From Anolis sagrei (Eukaryota > Chordata > Lepidosauria > Squamata > Anolidae): DNA of 64,000 nt. Below are positions 50,991 to 63,827 of this stretch, one piece after another. The first letter of the stretch is position 1; each line of letters opens with the position of its first letter. Location: the NCBI RefSeq assembly GCF_037176765.1, contig NC_090024.1, positions 155,061,278 to 155,125,277 of the forward strand, in the 5' to 3' direction. The notes under the pieces were generated by a model. The model was not told the DNA's origin and did no database searches. It was given only the letters and a program-made list of their open reading frames with translations. Both the position numbers and the translations under genes were made by a program.

Positions 50991-52738
50991 ATACAAATGT
51001 CTGGTTGCTGATGACATGATAAAAAAATGGCTGCTATTGAGAGTCCTAAAGTCCTACCGGTTTTCCAAAACACAAATTGTTGAAGCTACACCAGAAGTAA
51101 GATTTCAGCCCCCAAACACAAAATTATGCTTGTGAATCTATGGTTTTCTAATTCCAAAACATATTTTCATAGAAGACAAAGTGATGAGCTTCATGGGTGA
51201 GCAACCTAGCCAAGCAAACAGCAGAGAAATGGGACTTAAGACTCAAATGTCAAAAATACATTTCCGAGAAGAAAAACTAGCAATACTGAAGGAAACTGAA
51301 AAGCACACACCCATGCAAAATACTTCTAAACTACATATGTAATACACATACAACAAACATACACACATGTTACCCAAGTAAAACATATAGTACAGGCATG
51401 GACTGCTTGTACAATAATGCACAAAACCCAGGCAATGTACCTCCCATTCATACTACCTGAAAATAAACAAACAAGATACACCATATATTCACAAACACAC
51501 CACTTTTTGACACACAGTCAAAACAATTATCCTGGTCTCATTTCCAGAGAAATAGGCAAGAACCTGGGGACCAAACACTCGCATGGTTTCTATCACCATG
51601 TGGTTTATTTTTCTCTTATGCAGCTGGTCACAATGCTAAAGTAAAGGAAGGTGCAGTTTTAATTTTCTAGAAATGCTTCCGGTGGAAATGATGTGGCACA
51701 TAAACCTGTGGTAGTATGCCTACATTCAAGTTTCAAAAAACATTAAAAAGCCATTTAAAGACAAAGAGAGAGATTATTGTGTGCAAAGAGATTGTTTATG
51801 GATATACTTGGACCTTTTAACATGAAGTTGCAGATAACAGTCAGGCAATTGGGGGGTGTTTACAATTAATTTTAATTGCATCTTGGTTGTATTTTAACTA
51901 TATTTTAACTTTTGTATCTATGAAACAAATATTTATTTATTTATTTAAAAATGGTTTATATATGCTTTGTTTTTGGGTTCTGTTGTGTCATGTTATGCCA
52001 ACATGTCTCTCCCTATAAAATGAAAGATAGAACAAAAATAAAGTCAATAAATAAACATAAATATTTACAAACTCAAGGTGAAAAATGACAAGAGGTTTTT
52101 CCAGACATGACTGAAGATAAATAAATTTGAATTCTACAGTGAGTCTCACCTTTTTACCTGATTACCCTCTTGCCACCAAGTTGTATACTAAGGACTGCTT
52201 TTTAAAAATCCAAGAGCAAGTCAAGTAGGACTTTATCACATGAGGCAAAATGGCATTGTAGCTGGACCATAACCCTACCACACAATATTGTGTGCATGCT
52301 GTTACTAGTTTGCCTTTCCCCCATCCCCATGATTCTTCCATAATTCTCCCCTCTCTAGATATTGATAGATAAAACCTTTCAATTGCCCCAAATCCTTGGT
52401 GTGATGGGTCCCTTTCACTTCTGTGCCGACATGCCAACAGTTATGTGACATCGGGGGTTGGGGTTCTCCTCCTCTCTTCCTTTGTATTTCCCAAGCTAGC
52501 GTTTCCCTTTTATTTTATACATATCTTTGCCTTTTTTGTTTTTAAGGCTGAAATTTCACAATTGTACTGAACATACAAATTGTAATCAAAATGTAAGGAA
52601 CCACAGCACTGCAGGAAGGCTGGATGACAAGGATGTATACAAGCATGATCAAGGGGGCATGGTGAATCAGCACAAATGTGCTACTGAAGAGAAGTGCAAT
52701 ATTGAAGGTGCTCAACACAGTATTTATCCACTGTCTCA

Positions 52739-53098
52739 GGGGTCCCCAAACTAAGGCTCATGGGCCACATACAGCCCTCTGCCCTAAACTTTAGACTTAG
52801 GGTTGTTTTAAGTCTGAAATGACTTGGGTACACAACAACAACAATCCTCATTAACTTGACTAACTCATCAGCCCAAAGCAGGCTGACACTTCCCACTGAA
52901 ATACTAGTAAGTTTATTACTGTTACAATTGTTTTTCATTTTAAATATTGTATTGTTCTTTCATGATTTTTTGCAGTATAAATAAGATATGTGCAGTGTGC
53001 ATAGGAATTTGCTCATTTTTTTTTCAAGCTATAGTCCAGTCCCCCAACATCTGAGGGACCATGAATCAGCCCTCTGCTTTAAAAGTGTGAGAACCTTT
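52739..53098. mobile_element. hAT-like non-autonomous element
   Basis: It begins CAGGGGTCCCCAAACTAAGG with GGGCCACATACAGCCCTCTG and ends TTTAAAAGTGTGAGAACC. The centre (TAAGATATGTGCAGTGTGCA, TAGGAATTTG) is a known widespread reptile repeat. Flanking duplications are not clear. Confidence 0.6.
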
Positions 53099-53624
53099 GT
53101 TCTACACTAACACAGCCATTGCAGGATAGGAGATTGGTGTCATAAAGTCTGTACAAGCTGCACCAATAGTGTTGCGACTTCATCAGATGGGCTGATTTGC
53201 CTGTCGTACACTGCTTCAGTATGGGACCCCACACACAACGTAAAGGGACTTCCACCTGGGGACCATGCCAAAAAGGGAGGTGAAACAGCCTCTGCTGCAG
53301 CTAAGGCAATACAGGAGGCTTCCGGTGTTGCCATCCCTTCACATGGATTTGCCCCAATGTGGCGTATCCATGGGCCTTTATGACAAGGTCCATAGTGAAT
53401 CTTTCTCCCCATCTGTGAAACATGGGGAAATGTTGCATTCCTGTCCTTTAATTTGTTCAGGGGATGAGAAGTATTAAGTTAATTCATTCTAAAAATAGGA
53501 GACAAATCTTAACAAAGCCCTTATGAAGCTACTGATAGTATCAGCAATGAATGATACCTTCAGAGACCTATAACAGCTTCATGAAGCGGGGGAGTGATTT
53601 TCAGTCCTATTTTTTATTTGATTC

Positions 53625-53860
53625 TTGGTAATTAGGCCTGTTCCTTAGGTTCCTTGGGGTGCTGATTCAGGAACTTGCATTTGAGAAATCACATCAGCCC
53701 TAATTTCTTAGATATGGTTATCATGATTCTTTATGGGTGAGTAGATATGTTCTGTATCTCAAAAACTAGAGCTGGTGAGGGAAAATTGGTGCCATTTTTG
53801 GAATAAGGATATCAAATATACCCAGAAATAGATCTAGCATTTGAGGCACCAAATTGTGTG
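53625..53860 (+). repeat. Fragment of the 57-kb hAT-like family
   Basis: It shares the blocks GGCCTGTTCCTTAGG, ATTCAGGAA, GATATGGTTATCATG and TCTCAAAAACTAGAGCTG with the sequence at 63.83 kb and partly with 57.2 kb. Ends are not clear. Confidence 0.5.
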
Positions 53861-54342
53861 TTGGTCGGTGTTATACCTCAAGTCCAGAGCTTTTATTTTG
53901 AACATGAACAAGCATTCTAAGCAATCACTAATATCTGATCAAGAAAGGTAAATGAATCCTTACAGTAACATTCAGGGGGAAAATAGAGGAGTGAAGACCT
54001 TATTTACAAGAAACCTTAGTAATCTCTCCAAATCAGAACATACAATCTTGCACTAGAAGCCCCAGAAATGCCTAGCAAACATAACATGTGGACATGTTTA
54101 ACAGATGAGTATGGAGATTATAATTCATAAACAATATTTTTTTTCAAGATCTAATTTTAAAAGTTTGCTGTTCCATGTACTAAACCATATAGAAGTGAAC
54201 TTCTACTAAGCAATGCCATTTTTTGGCATTCCTCCTGGCTGAATAAAGGTTGAGGAGTACTGTATGACCACAGATGATGCCTGTATGTTGCAGCAACTAT
54301 TAATCAATCACCCAACAAAGATAAGATCGTGTGCTCGGTGTC

Positions 54343-54357
54343 AGGTCAAAATAACCT
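54343..54357. promoter_or_regulatory. Near-consensus oestrogen response element
   Basis: AGGTCA, three bases, TAACCT: one mismatch from AGGTCAnnnTGACCT. It lies about 950 bp before the ATG of the plus-strand vitellogenin and outside the repeats I could recognise. Vitellogenin genes are classical oestrogen-receptor targets with elements in the first kilobase, so position and sequence fit. Function is inferred. Confidence 0.5.
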
Positions 54358-55241
54358 TACCAATCCATATGTCAAACTGTTTTTCTCTGTCCTCCCCAAA
54401 AGTCATGCCCACTAATTCATTTTCCAGAGTAAATATTTCATTGCCAAAATGTTGTGGAATAAAATGATGGAAAACTACATTAGAGTTTAAAATTAAATCA
54501 TGTGTGTGTTGATATGACAGAAAGAAGAGGGAAGCATTCACTCGTTCAAGAGAATATAATTTTTGAGGACCAGAAGACACAAAAACAGTTCAGCAAGAAC
54601 TACAGGAGATTTGCCGGGAGGGAAATGTAATGGATTGAACTACATAGGGGACTGTAAAGGGGCATTCCATACAACAATGTTGTTATAACTTCCACTTGCA
54701 TATATGATTAGTGAGCAGAGGTGCTGAGCTATGACAAATGTGTCTGCAAAAGTGAAAGGAGGGGATTAAAGAGGAAATAGTAGAGTAGACTAAAAAAGTA
54801 ACATCCTCTTTCCATCAGTGGTTACTGAACTTGCTCATTGATCACAGAGTGCTGTGTCTGGAGGAAGGAGAACAAGGATGGAGGTGAGCTTTATGGGGCT
54901 ATCCAAGGTGTTGAATCTGTTGTGTGGGGTAAGGTTCAGCGCTCTGGATAGCTCTGTGAAAAGGTGGGTTCAAAGCTGGATTTCATTCACTGCCTGTGCT
55001 AATGAGGAAGCTACCAGACAACACTGGTTGAAAGTAATTTGGAAGAAGACATGGCTGGTGAACCAGAACCCTATATAAGATAATGCTGTGCCACATTTTA
55101 CGGCTTTTTAAAAACAGATAACTTAAGATGATGGCACATAGTACAAAGCAAAATGTCAGAATGGCTGCCCAAGGAATGTTTGAATAACTCAGGGTAGAAG
55201 TTGATAACTCAGTAACTCCTCCTTCTCAGCAGCAAATGTCA

Positions 55242-55254
55242 GTTAATAATTTGT
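55242..55254 (+). promoter_or_regulatory. HNF1-like site next to the plus-strand TATA box
   Basis: GTTAATAATTTGT matches the HNF1 palindrome GTTAATNATTAAC in its first half and centre. It ends four bases before the TATA box. HNF1 is a liver factor, and vitellogenin is a liver product. Confidence 0.4.
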
Positions 55255-55258
55255 TGTG

Positions 55259-55266
55259 TATAAAAG
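55259..55266 (+). promoter_or_regulatory. TATA box of the plus-strand vitellogenin
   Basis: TATAAAAG, 45 nt before the ATG, predicts a start near 55,290 and a 5' UTR of about 14 nt. The arrangement mirrors that of the minus-strand gene. Confidence 0.8.
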
Positions 55267-55303
55267 CAGTCCACTTTCCCAAGGTTTTTCATTCACCTGC
55301 GTC

Positions 55304-58300
55304 ATGAGGGGAATCACTTTTGTATTGCTCATCACTTTTGTGGGTAAGCTTCCGACTTCCATTGCTACTAAATGGGGGACAAAGGGGGGTGGGAGTGCTG
55401 TTTATTTTGGACCCCTCCCCGCTTCCACACCCCAATTGTTTAATAATTTGAAGCCCAAATACTTTCTTCTTACAAATGTATTTTTCCATACACAGGGTGC
55501 CAGAAAAATGACCTCGGTGAGTCAATTTGATATTTTAATTAATATGTTAGATTTTTAACAGCATTTCATTGCTGTATGGAGGTTCCCTGAAAATAACAAT
55601 ATAAATATATATTTGTACTGTTTTATCTTTTTACCTTGTTCTTGTTTTTTTAAGGGAAGTGGTTTTTTGGGGGGGAGGATACAGAAAAGATATTTGACCC
55701 TTAGACAAGATCAAGAGCAAAAATCATAAACCTGCTCTTAAACTAAGCAAGGAAGAAAAGCCTTGTATGCTAAAAAGTAATAATAGCTATATGTTGTACA
55801 GCATCCCTTATTTGGAATTCCAACATACTACAGAATTATCTGCATGGGTGTCTGAGATAGTGATGCCTTTGCTTTTTGATGATTCAACATACACAAATCT
55901 TGTTTCATGCACAAAATTATTTAAAATGTTGTACAAAATTCCCTTCAGGTTATATGATACAATGTATGTGAAACAGAAATGAATGTTGCTTTTTACACTT
56001 GGGTTTCATCTCCAAGGCATCTCCATATGAATATATATGGAAACACAGGTATTGCAAAATCCACCCCCAATATAGAATACAAAACACTTCTTGTCCCAGA
56101 CATCTGGAATAATGGATTATCAACCTATACCTCACAATAATCAGAAATCAAGTGCTCCCTAAAAATAATGGTATTTGACTTAGACGGATATTAGAATATT
56201 GCTAGAAAAAAGAAAGTGTTGCATTGATAATTGCTCTGCCCATTTAGAAAATTGTCATCATACTTGGTTACATGGGAGCCATGCATTCTCTTATGTTTTA
56301 CTAACACAATCTGTCATTTATTGCCATGGTTCCTCCCTCTTAGAAGGCTTTCCTCCAAAGTCTGTTCCCCAGAACATGAGGTAGTTGTAGCCAAACACCA
56401 ACTGTCTTCTTGACTTCATTTTAGACTTTCTTAAACTACTGTAAATCCAAACCATGTAGCAAATGAAAGGTTCTTTGAAAGCCTAAGAGTGCTTTGGACA
56501 ACTCCAGCATTCACATGGCATGAGCTTAGGATGCTCCAGAAATTGTATCTTTACTACTTTAGGGAAGATTTGCAGGATATTGTTAGGTTTCTGAAGAAGC
56601 CAAGTGTCTCCTATGCACAGAATCACTAAAATTATAGCTTGGAAAGCTTGCCACAGACACCCAAATGTGCACATGAGGAAGTCCCTTTAACTCCAAGAGT
56701 AAGGGAATACCATAGAGCTACACTGTTACAGCCTAAAAGTAAATGTGTTTAGCATATGCAATAATAGGAAAAAAGTATTATAGCTAATGCATTACTCCTG
56801 TAATGTGTTGGATCCAAGCTCTTGCTTCAAGTTACTGACTGAAGAGGAGGGAATAGGAAGGTCTTTACTTTACTAAATATTGTCCTCTACTTGAAGGACT
56901 GGCAGAATATAGATGTTCCATTGAAGACAACCAGTTTATTTTCTGGGTTAGGCAACTAAGGCCCTCAGACATTACTGGATTAAATCTCCCATCAGCACTA
57001 ATCTCTAAGGCAGTGGTTCCCAACCTGTGATCCGTAGACCACCAGTGGTCCGTAAGAATTAAAATATGGTCCACGACCTCACCATTACTACACAGTTGCA
57101 ACAAGAGTGACTGGTCTCGCGAAACCCTCTTATAGTCCCGAGACTTATGAAATATGGTTTTCTGTGGGTGAGCAGATGGTGACTACTGAATGGCATATGT
57201 TCTGAATCAAAAACTAGAGCTGATGTGGTCTATCCAATGAATCAGCACCAAATGTAAAATTGACCAAAACCTGATTTGTAACCCCTTTGGTACTAATGTT
57301 GGAGAGTGGTCCATGGTCAAAGTTGTCTCTGGTCAAAGTGGTCCCTGGTCATGTGGTCCCTGGTCAAAAAAAGGTTGAGAACCACTGCTCTAGGGCATCA
57401 TAGGAGTAGTATTCCTGAAACAATATGAGGACCATTTTGCCCTATCTAATCTAATTTAAGTTTAAGGTCAAGACTGTCTTCACTGACTGCGTAGCATAAA
57501 ATTGTGCCAATGTAGCTATGTGGCACACTATTGTGCAATTACTTGTCTAACAGCTGGCACAGCCATGTACTCTTTCGTTGCACAACAATCAACTGCCTAC
57601 CTAACTTAGAAACACCACACAGAAGCTGCTCTATATAGTGCTATTGCTTGTGCAGTAGTTTACAATCCCACACCACAACACAGTCACAGGTTCACATTTA
57701 AATGGTCACCCTGAGGCTCATGAAGAAGAGTACAGTGAATATGGTATGATTCCCGGGGTCCAGCCTGGGAGAAGAGATTTGCCACACAGGGATTGAAACA
57801 TCCTGACTAACTGCTTCATCACACTGGGGCTTTAACTTGGGCAGCCCAGTTTTTCTGGCACATGCAGAATTCTGGAAAATGCAGCTTGGGGCAGGGCCTT
57901 TTGAATACACTGCTACATAGGTCCAAACTACATTTCCCAGAATTCTGCATGCGTCATTAGAACAGGGCTGCCCAAGTTAAAGCCTCAGTGTGATAAGAGG
58001 GTCAGATACGATTTTTACACAACCTGAAAAAAATGCACAGCAGTTTTTGCCAAAGAACCATGAGAAGGGAGGTAGAAGTGCCACTGGCTCTTGCTCCCTT
58101 TCTTGGTATGGTTCAATCTAGTGGTGTGAAATATAAAACTCTAGGTGGCTTGGAATCTCATCATCTGACAACCCTTAAGCTGAGGGCCAAGGACCTTCTT
58201 TGAGTCATAGGACACTATTGCAAGGAATCTGACATTGGAGCTGGACTAGCACCTTTTCTGACAGTCCCTATCCCACTGCTGGGTAAAGCCTATCAATATT

Positions 58301-61274
58301 TCCCAATCCCACAATGTTCCTATCACCTACCTTGGTGCAATGGGTCCCTTCCACTTCTGTAGTGGTAAAGTGATGTTGTGAGCAGGATTGAGCTCTACTT
58401 CCCTCTTTGCCCTGTTCACTATTCCCAAGATGGCCATTTTGCTTTTATTTTATATATTATATTTATGTTTGCCTTTTAAAAAATGCTAGAATTCCACAAT
58501 TGTATTAACATTTTAAAAAAGGAAGAGCAGTATTGTGTGAAGGAAGTTATGAGTGTGTCCATAAGTACAATTGCAGGACCATGAATTGGTGAATTGCCGC
58601 AACTGAGCTAATAAAAATATTGAAGGCGCTCAATGTGATGTGTATTCAATAGCAACAAAAATGCAACTGCAGTGAAATAGTAGGTTTTCTGAGAGATAAA
58701 GTTTGTTATATGAAATACAAAAGGCAACCTGAAGAGAAAGGGCCTTTTCATCCTGTGATCATGAAATGATCTTCATAGAAAACCTTACCTTATTTCTGTA
58801 TTTTTGGTGCCTGCTGAAAACCATTTTTATTTCCTGAGATATTTTTTAAATCTTGTAAAGCAGTTAATATTCACATTAAAATGTCTGCATTTCACATTTT
58901 TCATTATGTTTTCTGGATAACTGGGGAAAGGGAGTGGATTTTAGGCACTGCAACTTGGTTTGACAGCATTTTAATCTTTGCTGTTTTGCTTCCATGATTA
59001 TTGAGCTTGAAATTGATTTTTGGTTATTATTAAATATTTTGGGTGTATTTAATTTATATCATACAATTTTACCCATTAATATAAGCAATAATTAAATATG
59101 ACAGCTCTTGTATGTGATTGGGACTATGAGTAGCAACTAAAACAAATTCACATTGACAGAGCCTGGTTTTAGTGATGGCAAAACATACCTATACAACTAT
59201 GAAGGACTTATTCTGAATGGGCTGGAAAAAGAGAACTCCGCAAAGTCTGGCCTAAAACTGACATGCAAAGTAAAGATCAGCAAAGTGTCTGAGGAAAACC
59301 ATCTTCTTAAGGTAGATACGATTCCAATTTTGATTATTAAGAAAACCTAAGAATATCTCTTTCTTTGCATATCTTTTCCACTGGGATTTTCTGGAGACGG
59401 GTACAGATAAAATATAAGGTATCGTACTGGACAAAATAGGATGATTATGAAAGAATAGGGGTGTGGGTGACAGAATATATGATTAAGAAATATTTGTTTC
59501 TCAAGCTGATTGTGTAAAACCAGAGATTGGGGAAATTATTTTTGTACTGTAAGTCCCAGAATCTCCCAGCTAGGTAGCTGGGAGATTTTGATTGCTTCAG
59601 TCTAAAAAAAAGTGACTGCCCAAGCTTTGTATAAAGATGAGCAGCTCAAGGACCTTTTACAATAAAACGGGGTTCTGTTACTGTGCCAGAAAAGAATTAC
59701 TTTGTTTGCAACATTATGCACCTTCACCTAGGGCTAAAAGATAACTCCTACTGCAACATTATAGGAGATGATACCAGTTTAATTGACATGGCTCCATCTT
59801 ATGGAATCTTTGTGGTGGCACCACAGCAGGATAAATACCTCTACCAATTCCAGAATTCCGTAACACTGAGCCATCACAATTAATATAGTGTCAAATGCTA
59901 TAATACTGCAGTCCATGTAAGTTACACTTATAAGATAAATCTCACTGTGGTTCACATACCAGCTGAATTACATGTTTCTTCATTCCTGTATGACTGTGTG
60001 TGGGAAAAATATAACTCAATTCAATCTTCACCCGTCTGTTGTTCTCAGTTGCTGTCTCCACAACTGGAAGAATACAATGGAATCTGGTCCAGGGATTCAT
60101 TCACCAAAGCGTCCAAAGCCACTGAAATACTTCAGCAATGTTTTGCCCAAGTATTTAAGTTTGAATACAGAAGAGGTCACGTTGGAAACATCTATGCTCC
60201 TAAAGATGTCGGCACTATGTGTGTTAATATAATAAAGGGCATTCTGAACTTGATGCAGATAACGATAAAGGAATCAATGGATGTGTACGAATTGCAAGAG
60301 GTTTGGAGTTTTTTCTTTTTAGAGTCTTAAGATTATTTATTAGCGAAACCATAGTCAAGTTATAAAATGCTCAGAAGGTTTTATAGGAGCACCATCTTAA
60401 AGTATGGACCAGTAGCAGGCTGCTTTCTCAACATTCAGCAATGAATGTTGCACCACACCTAGGTGTATAAACTGATTTCACAATAAGTGTTGTATTTGGG
60501 GGAAAATGTAAAGGGATACAATTGTTCCATGGATCCTACTTGATTAATGTCATTTACATGTTCAGTTTGAAGCAGGAATAGTCAAAGGAAAATGCATGTG
60601 CATGGGAACCACCTGATCAAAATATAGAACTGTTGACTTTGATATGATATAAAGGTCCTCTTTGTCACTTTCCTAGTGAAGTTCTTTGAGGTAGTGATAG
60701 ACTTTGAAGTATAGTCCCTCAGCTTTATAGTCTCCATAGCAGCAACTTCAAGTGAAGTCCAATTATTCAGCAAGTATTCATAAGAACAACCAGTTTTAGC
60801 AGTTCTACTCCTGACCTGGATCAAAGTTTGGAACTCATTGCCTGGTGAGATTAGGCGAGCCCCCACCTTAGGAACCTTCAAGAAGGATCTCAAAACCTGT
60901 TGCGCTTTTGGAGAGTAACCATACAACCATACACAGTTACACCCCCTCAACATTTGCCCATTCAGTACACTTCCCCCCTCCTATATGAAGGCCTTGTTAC
61001 AACCCTGCTTTGATGAGCTTCTCCCCCATAAATAATATATTCCATCCCTATCTCACCCTGAGTTTAGCATTTTAGTATTTTATTTTTTACATGCGGCCCG
61101 CTCACTGTCACTGTGATTGCCTACTGTATTCTTATGTTTTAGGTATTTAATTATGCTGTTGTTTTGTGCTTTTGTGATTTTATTTTTATTTTATTGTAAT
61201 GCGCTGTTGGGCTTGGCCTCATGTAAGCCGCCCTGAGTCCCCATTGGAGAGATGGTGCTGGGATATAAATAAAG

Positions 61275-61313
<39 letters not shown>

Positions 61314-63720
61314 TGCTAAATTTAATAGATCTTAATAGATCTTTCAAGACCAACACACCACTACCATAGGAGTAGATGGTTACTGAAGAAATCAATCTCC
61401 TTCCCTGGCATTATGGTAGGGATTAAAGGCAAAATAAGAGGATTTGGGCAGCCAATGATGCTGTCAATCCTACTATTCAAAAAGTCCTGCTGCTTTGATC
61501 CAACAAGCCTTGATTCTAATACACTACTGCTCAAAGGCAATCCAATCCTTAAATAATATTATATGGGTTCAAAGAGGAGAGGAGAAGAAGATTTGTAGAG
61601 GATCAGCTCTTGTTATAGTATCTGAATGTAACTGTTAGACCCTTGTAACCTTAGATGATGTGATTTAATTGTGTAGTTCATCTTTTCAGCCAGGTGTTGG
61701 GGGCACCTGCTTCACCACATACCTTATCCAAGAAAAAAGGAAAGACAACAGAGTCAGTGTTCTGAGAAGCAAAGATCTCAACAACTGCACAGATAAAGTT
61801 GTGAAAGATGTTGGAATGGCCTATGTGAGACCTTGCCCCACATGCCCAGTGGTAAGGAGCCTTGATGGTACTGCATGACAAACAAAACTAGTAATTGATG
61901 TTGGTTGTTTCAAAAACCAGTTGACTTCAAAAAATATAAACCAAAGCAATTTACAATGCATCTTGGTCTTTCGTTCTCTATGATGCTCTTTCCTTTTGGG
62001 GATTTTTGTGTGGAGCCTGAAACCAACTGAGGGAGTCTAGACTGTGGGTCCATCATCCCTAGATTGTTGACCTCTTGAGGAATTTGGGGATATAACTGAT
62101 CAGGTGATAGTCAGTTTAAGGAAGTTGGTCTTGTGGTTCAAGGTGGCAAAGAACTACACATCACCTTTTGCCCACCTGATATCCAATTACTATCATTCCA
62201 GTTACTCAGCATTCACTATCAGGAAATATTGTTGGCTTCCACTAGTTAGTAGAAGATAGGAATGGGGTTCTGGGGCCTGAATTCATGTCCACCCAAGGCC
62301 AGGTTTTTTCAGTTGTGGCAATAAAGTTCTGACCTTTTGGTCTAAGGTAGTGGTTCCCATTTTTTTTTGACCAGGGACCAATTTGACTAGGGACCACTCT
62401 CCTGCATTAGTACCAAAGGGGTTATGAATCAGTTTTTGGTCAACTTTAGATTCGGTTTGGTTATTTGTGGTGCCACATCAGCTCTAGATTCTGAAACAGA
62501 GCATATGCCATCCAGTAGTCACCATCTGCTCATCCACAGAAAACCATATTTAATAATATAGAGCTAATGTGGTCTATCTAATGTACATTTCTAAATCAGC
62601 ACCCCCAAAAAACCCAGGAACAGGCCTAAAAATGAAGACACCAAGGTGTCTCTGTTTCCAGGCACCACATGGAATGGCTCCACTTAGGAAGAGGGAGGAG
62701 GAGGAGAAGCAGCAGTCAGGGGACTTGTTGTCACACTTTTAGTGGGTAGTCAGCCTCTCCCCTTCCAACACCCACATTGTCTTGGCACTATAAGAGGATT
62801 TCACGAGGCCAGTCACTCTCATTGCAACCGTGTAGTAATTGTGAGGCTGCGGACCATATTTTAGTTCCTGGGGACCACTGGTGGTCCATTGACCACAGGT
62901 AGGGAAACCACTGTTCTAAGGTCATGTGGTCCTTGATCCTGGATGACATCATACCTCCTCACTGGACCTACAATAGATCTTTTTCATCTTCTGTCCTACA
63001 GCTACCCTTAAAAAATCTTTTCCAGGGACTTTTCTAATCTTGCAGAACAGATTTTGAAGACTGTTTAGGACAGAAAATTCCTGATTTGGCTATGGATGTA
63101 TCATTTTGTATAGGTGTATAGATGAGTACTTCCACAAATACAAGAGCTCCACTGCTTTGACATTTTAAGAGCTTTGGGAAACAAGAACAAAGGATCTAAA
63201 ATGGTAATTCAAAAGGAAGCTTAGAGGATATGACCTTTTTCTTAATTCCTTATAAAATGCGGGCCTTTTTTTAAATTGACCCGAATGTGAAGCAATCGGT
63301 CCAAATATGACACTTTAAGAAAGATATGCTGCACCTAAAAATATCATGTAATGTATAATGCACTAACAATCAGAAGACAGCCTACGGCATGGCTATCAAT
63401 GTGGAAACAGATAAGTAATAAAAGAGACACTAAACCTTTGAGATATCCAGGGAAATAAAATGAGGCAAGTCTGCTAAAAACTCATGTAAACAATCATTTT
63501 TCAGAGACAAAGAGAAATGAACAGTCTTCTGATGGATGTTGTTCTGGTTGTTTATTTGTTCCTTTTTAAAGAATATCACAAACACAAGAGGAACTGTGGC
63601 ATTCAACTACAACCTGAAACGAATGGATTCTGGAGCCCTAATTATACATGTTGAATCCCACCAAATTTATGTGATCTCACCATTCAATGAATTTAGAGGT
63701 GCTGCGATTATGGAGGCAAG
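55304..63720 (+). CDS. VTG: Second vitellogenin, first six exons (gene runs off the window)
   Basis: Exons 55304-55343 (40 nt), 55496-55516 (21), 59160-59311 (152), 60049-60300 (252), 61690-61851 (162) and 63572-63720 (149) give 776 nt, 258 codons plus two bases, all in phase with AG/GT borders. It starts MRGITFVLLITFVG (signal peptide), then CQKNDLEPGFSDGKTYLYNY, and shows LEEYNGIWSRDSF, FKFEYRRGHVGNIYAPKD, VNIIKGILNLMQITIK, VYELQE, SKDLNNCTDKVVKDVGMAYV and YVISPFNEFRGAA. These are the N-terminal beta-barrel segments of a conventional vitellogenin, closer to chicken VTG1/VTG2 than the neighbour gene is. Only one copy of the 21-nt microexon was seen. Exon 4 ends at a weak donor, GTTTGG. The rest lies beyond 64,000. 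Confidence 0.92.
57003..57395. mobile_element. hAT-like non-autonomous element carrying four GGTCA half-sites
   Basis: Ends CAGTGGTTCCCAACCTGTGA and GGTTGAGAACCACTG (57,011-57,387), with 8-bp flanks CTCTAAGG and CTCTAGGG. Near its right end GGTCA recurs at 57,315, 57,331, 57,347 and 57,362. It lies in the second intron of the plus-strand vitellogenin. Confidence 0.8.
60800..61312 (+). mobile_element. L2/CR1-like LINE 3' end in an intron of the second vitellogenin
   Basis: It carries the WNSLPGEIRRAP-like segment, then GCCGCCCTGAGTCCCCATTG and an ATT microsatellite tail at 61,276-61,310. Confidence 0.7.
62340..62921. mobile_element. hAT-like non-autonomous element, same family as 57 kb, opposite orientation
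   Basis: It runs from AGTGGTTCCCATTTTTTTTGACCAGGG to AAACCACTG (62,348-62,913), flanked by GTCTAAGG and TTCTAAGG. The order of shared blocks (ATGAATCAG, GAAAACCATATTT, TTGCAAC) is inverted relative to the 57-kb copy. Confidence 0.75.
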
Positions 63721-63827
63721 GTATGTTTGATGAGCATTGAATCAGCTTTGTCACCAGGACTATGTTGTTGTTCATATATGAATGTGAGTTCTCCCTCTCC
63801 TATTGTTAACTGAGAGGTGTCATGGTT

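Larger units (their letters stand above)
46639..55258. other. Intergenic region between two head-to-head vitellogenin genes
   Basis: The two ATGs lie 8.7 kb apart and point away from each other. I see no host gene here. Contents: possible regulatory half-sites near 46.95 kb, a Bov-B scrap at 47.3 kb, a Bov-B copy at 48.18-48.51 kb, a hAT-like copy at 48.69-49.01 kb, a LINE fragment at 50.16-50.99 kb, a hAT-like copy at 52.74-53.10 kb, a repeat of the 57-kb hAT kind at about 53.63-53.85 kb, and a near-consensus oestrogen element at 54.34 kb. The remaining stretches (49.0-50.1, 51.0-52.7, 54.4-55.2 kb) show nothing I can name. Confidence 0.7.

Noticed and set aside
54853-55079. Short open frame just upstream of the plus-strand vitellogenin
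   Set aside because: No similarity, no splice context and no codon pattern that sets it apart from chance.
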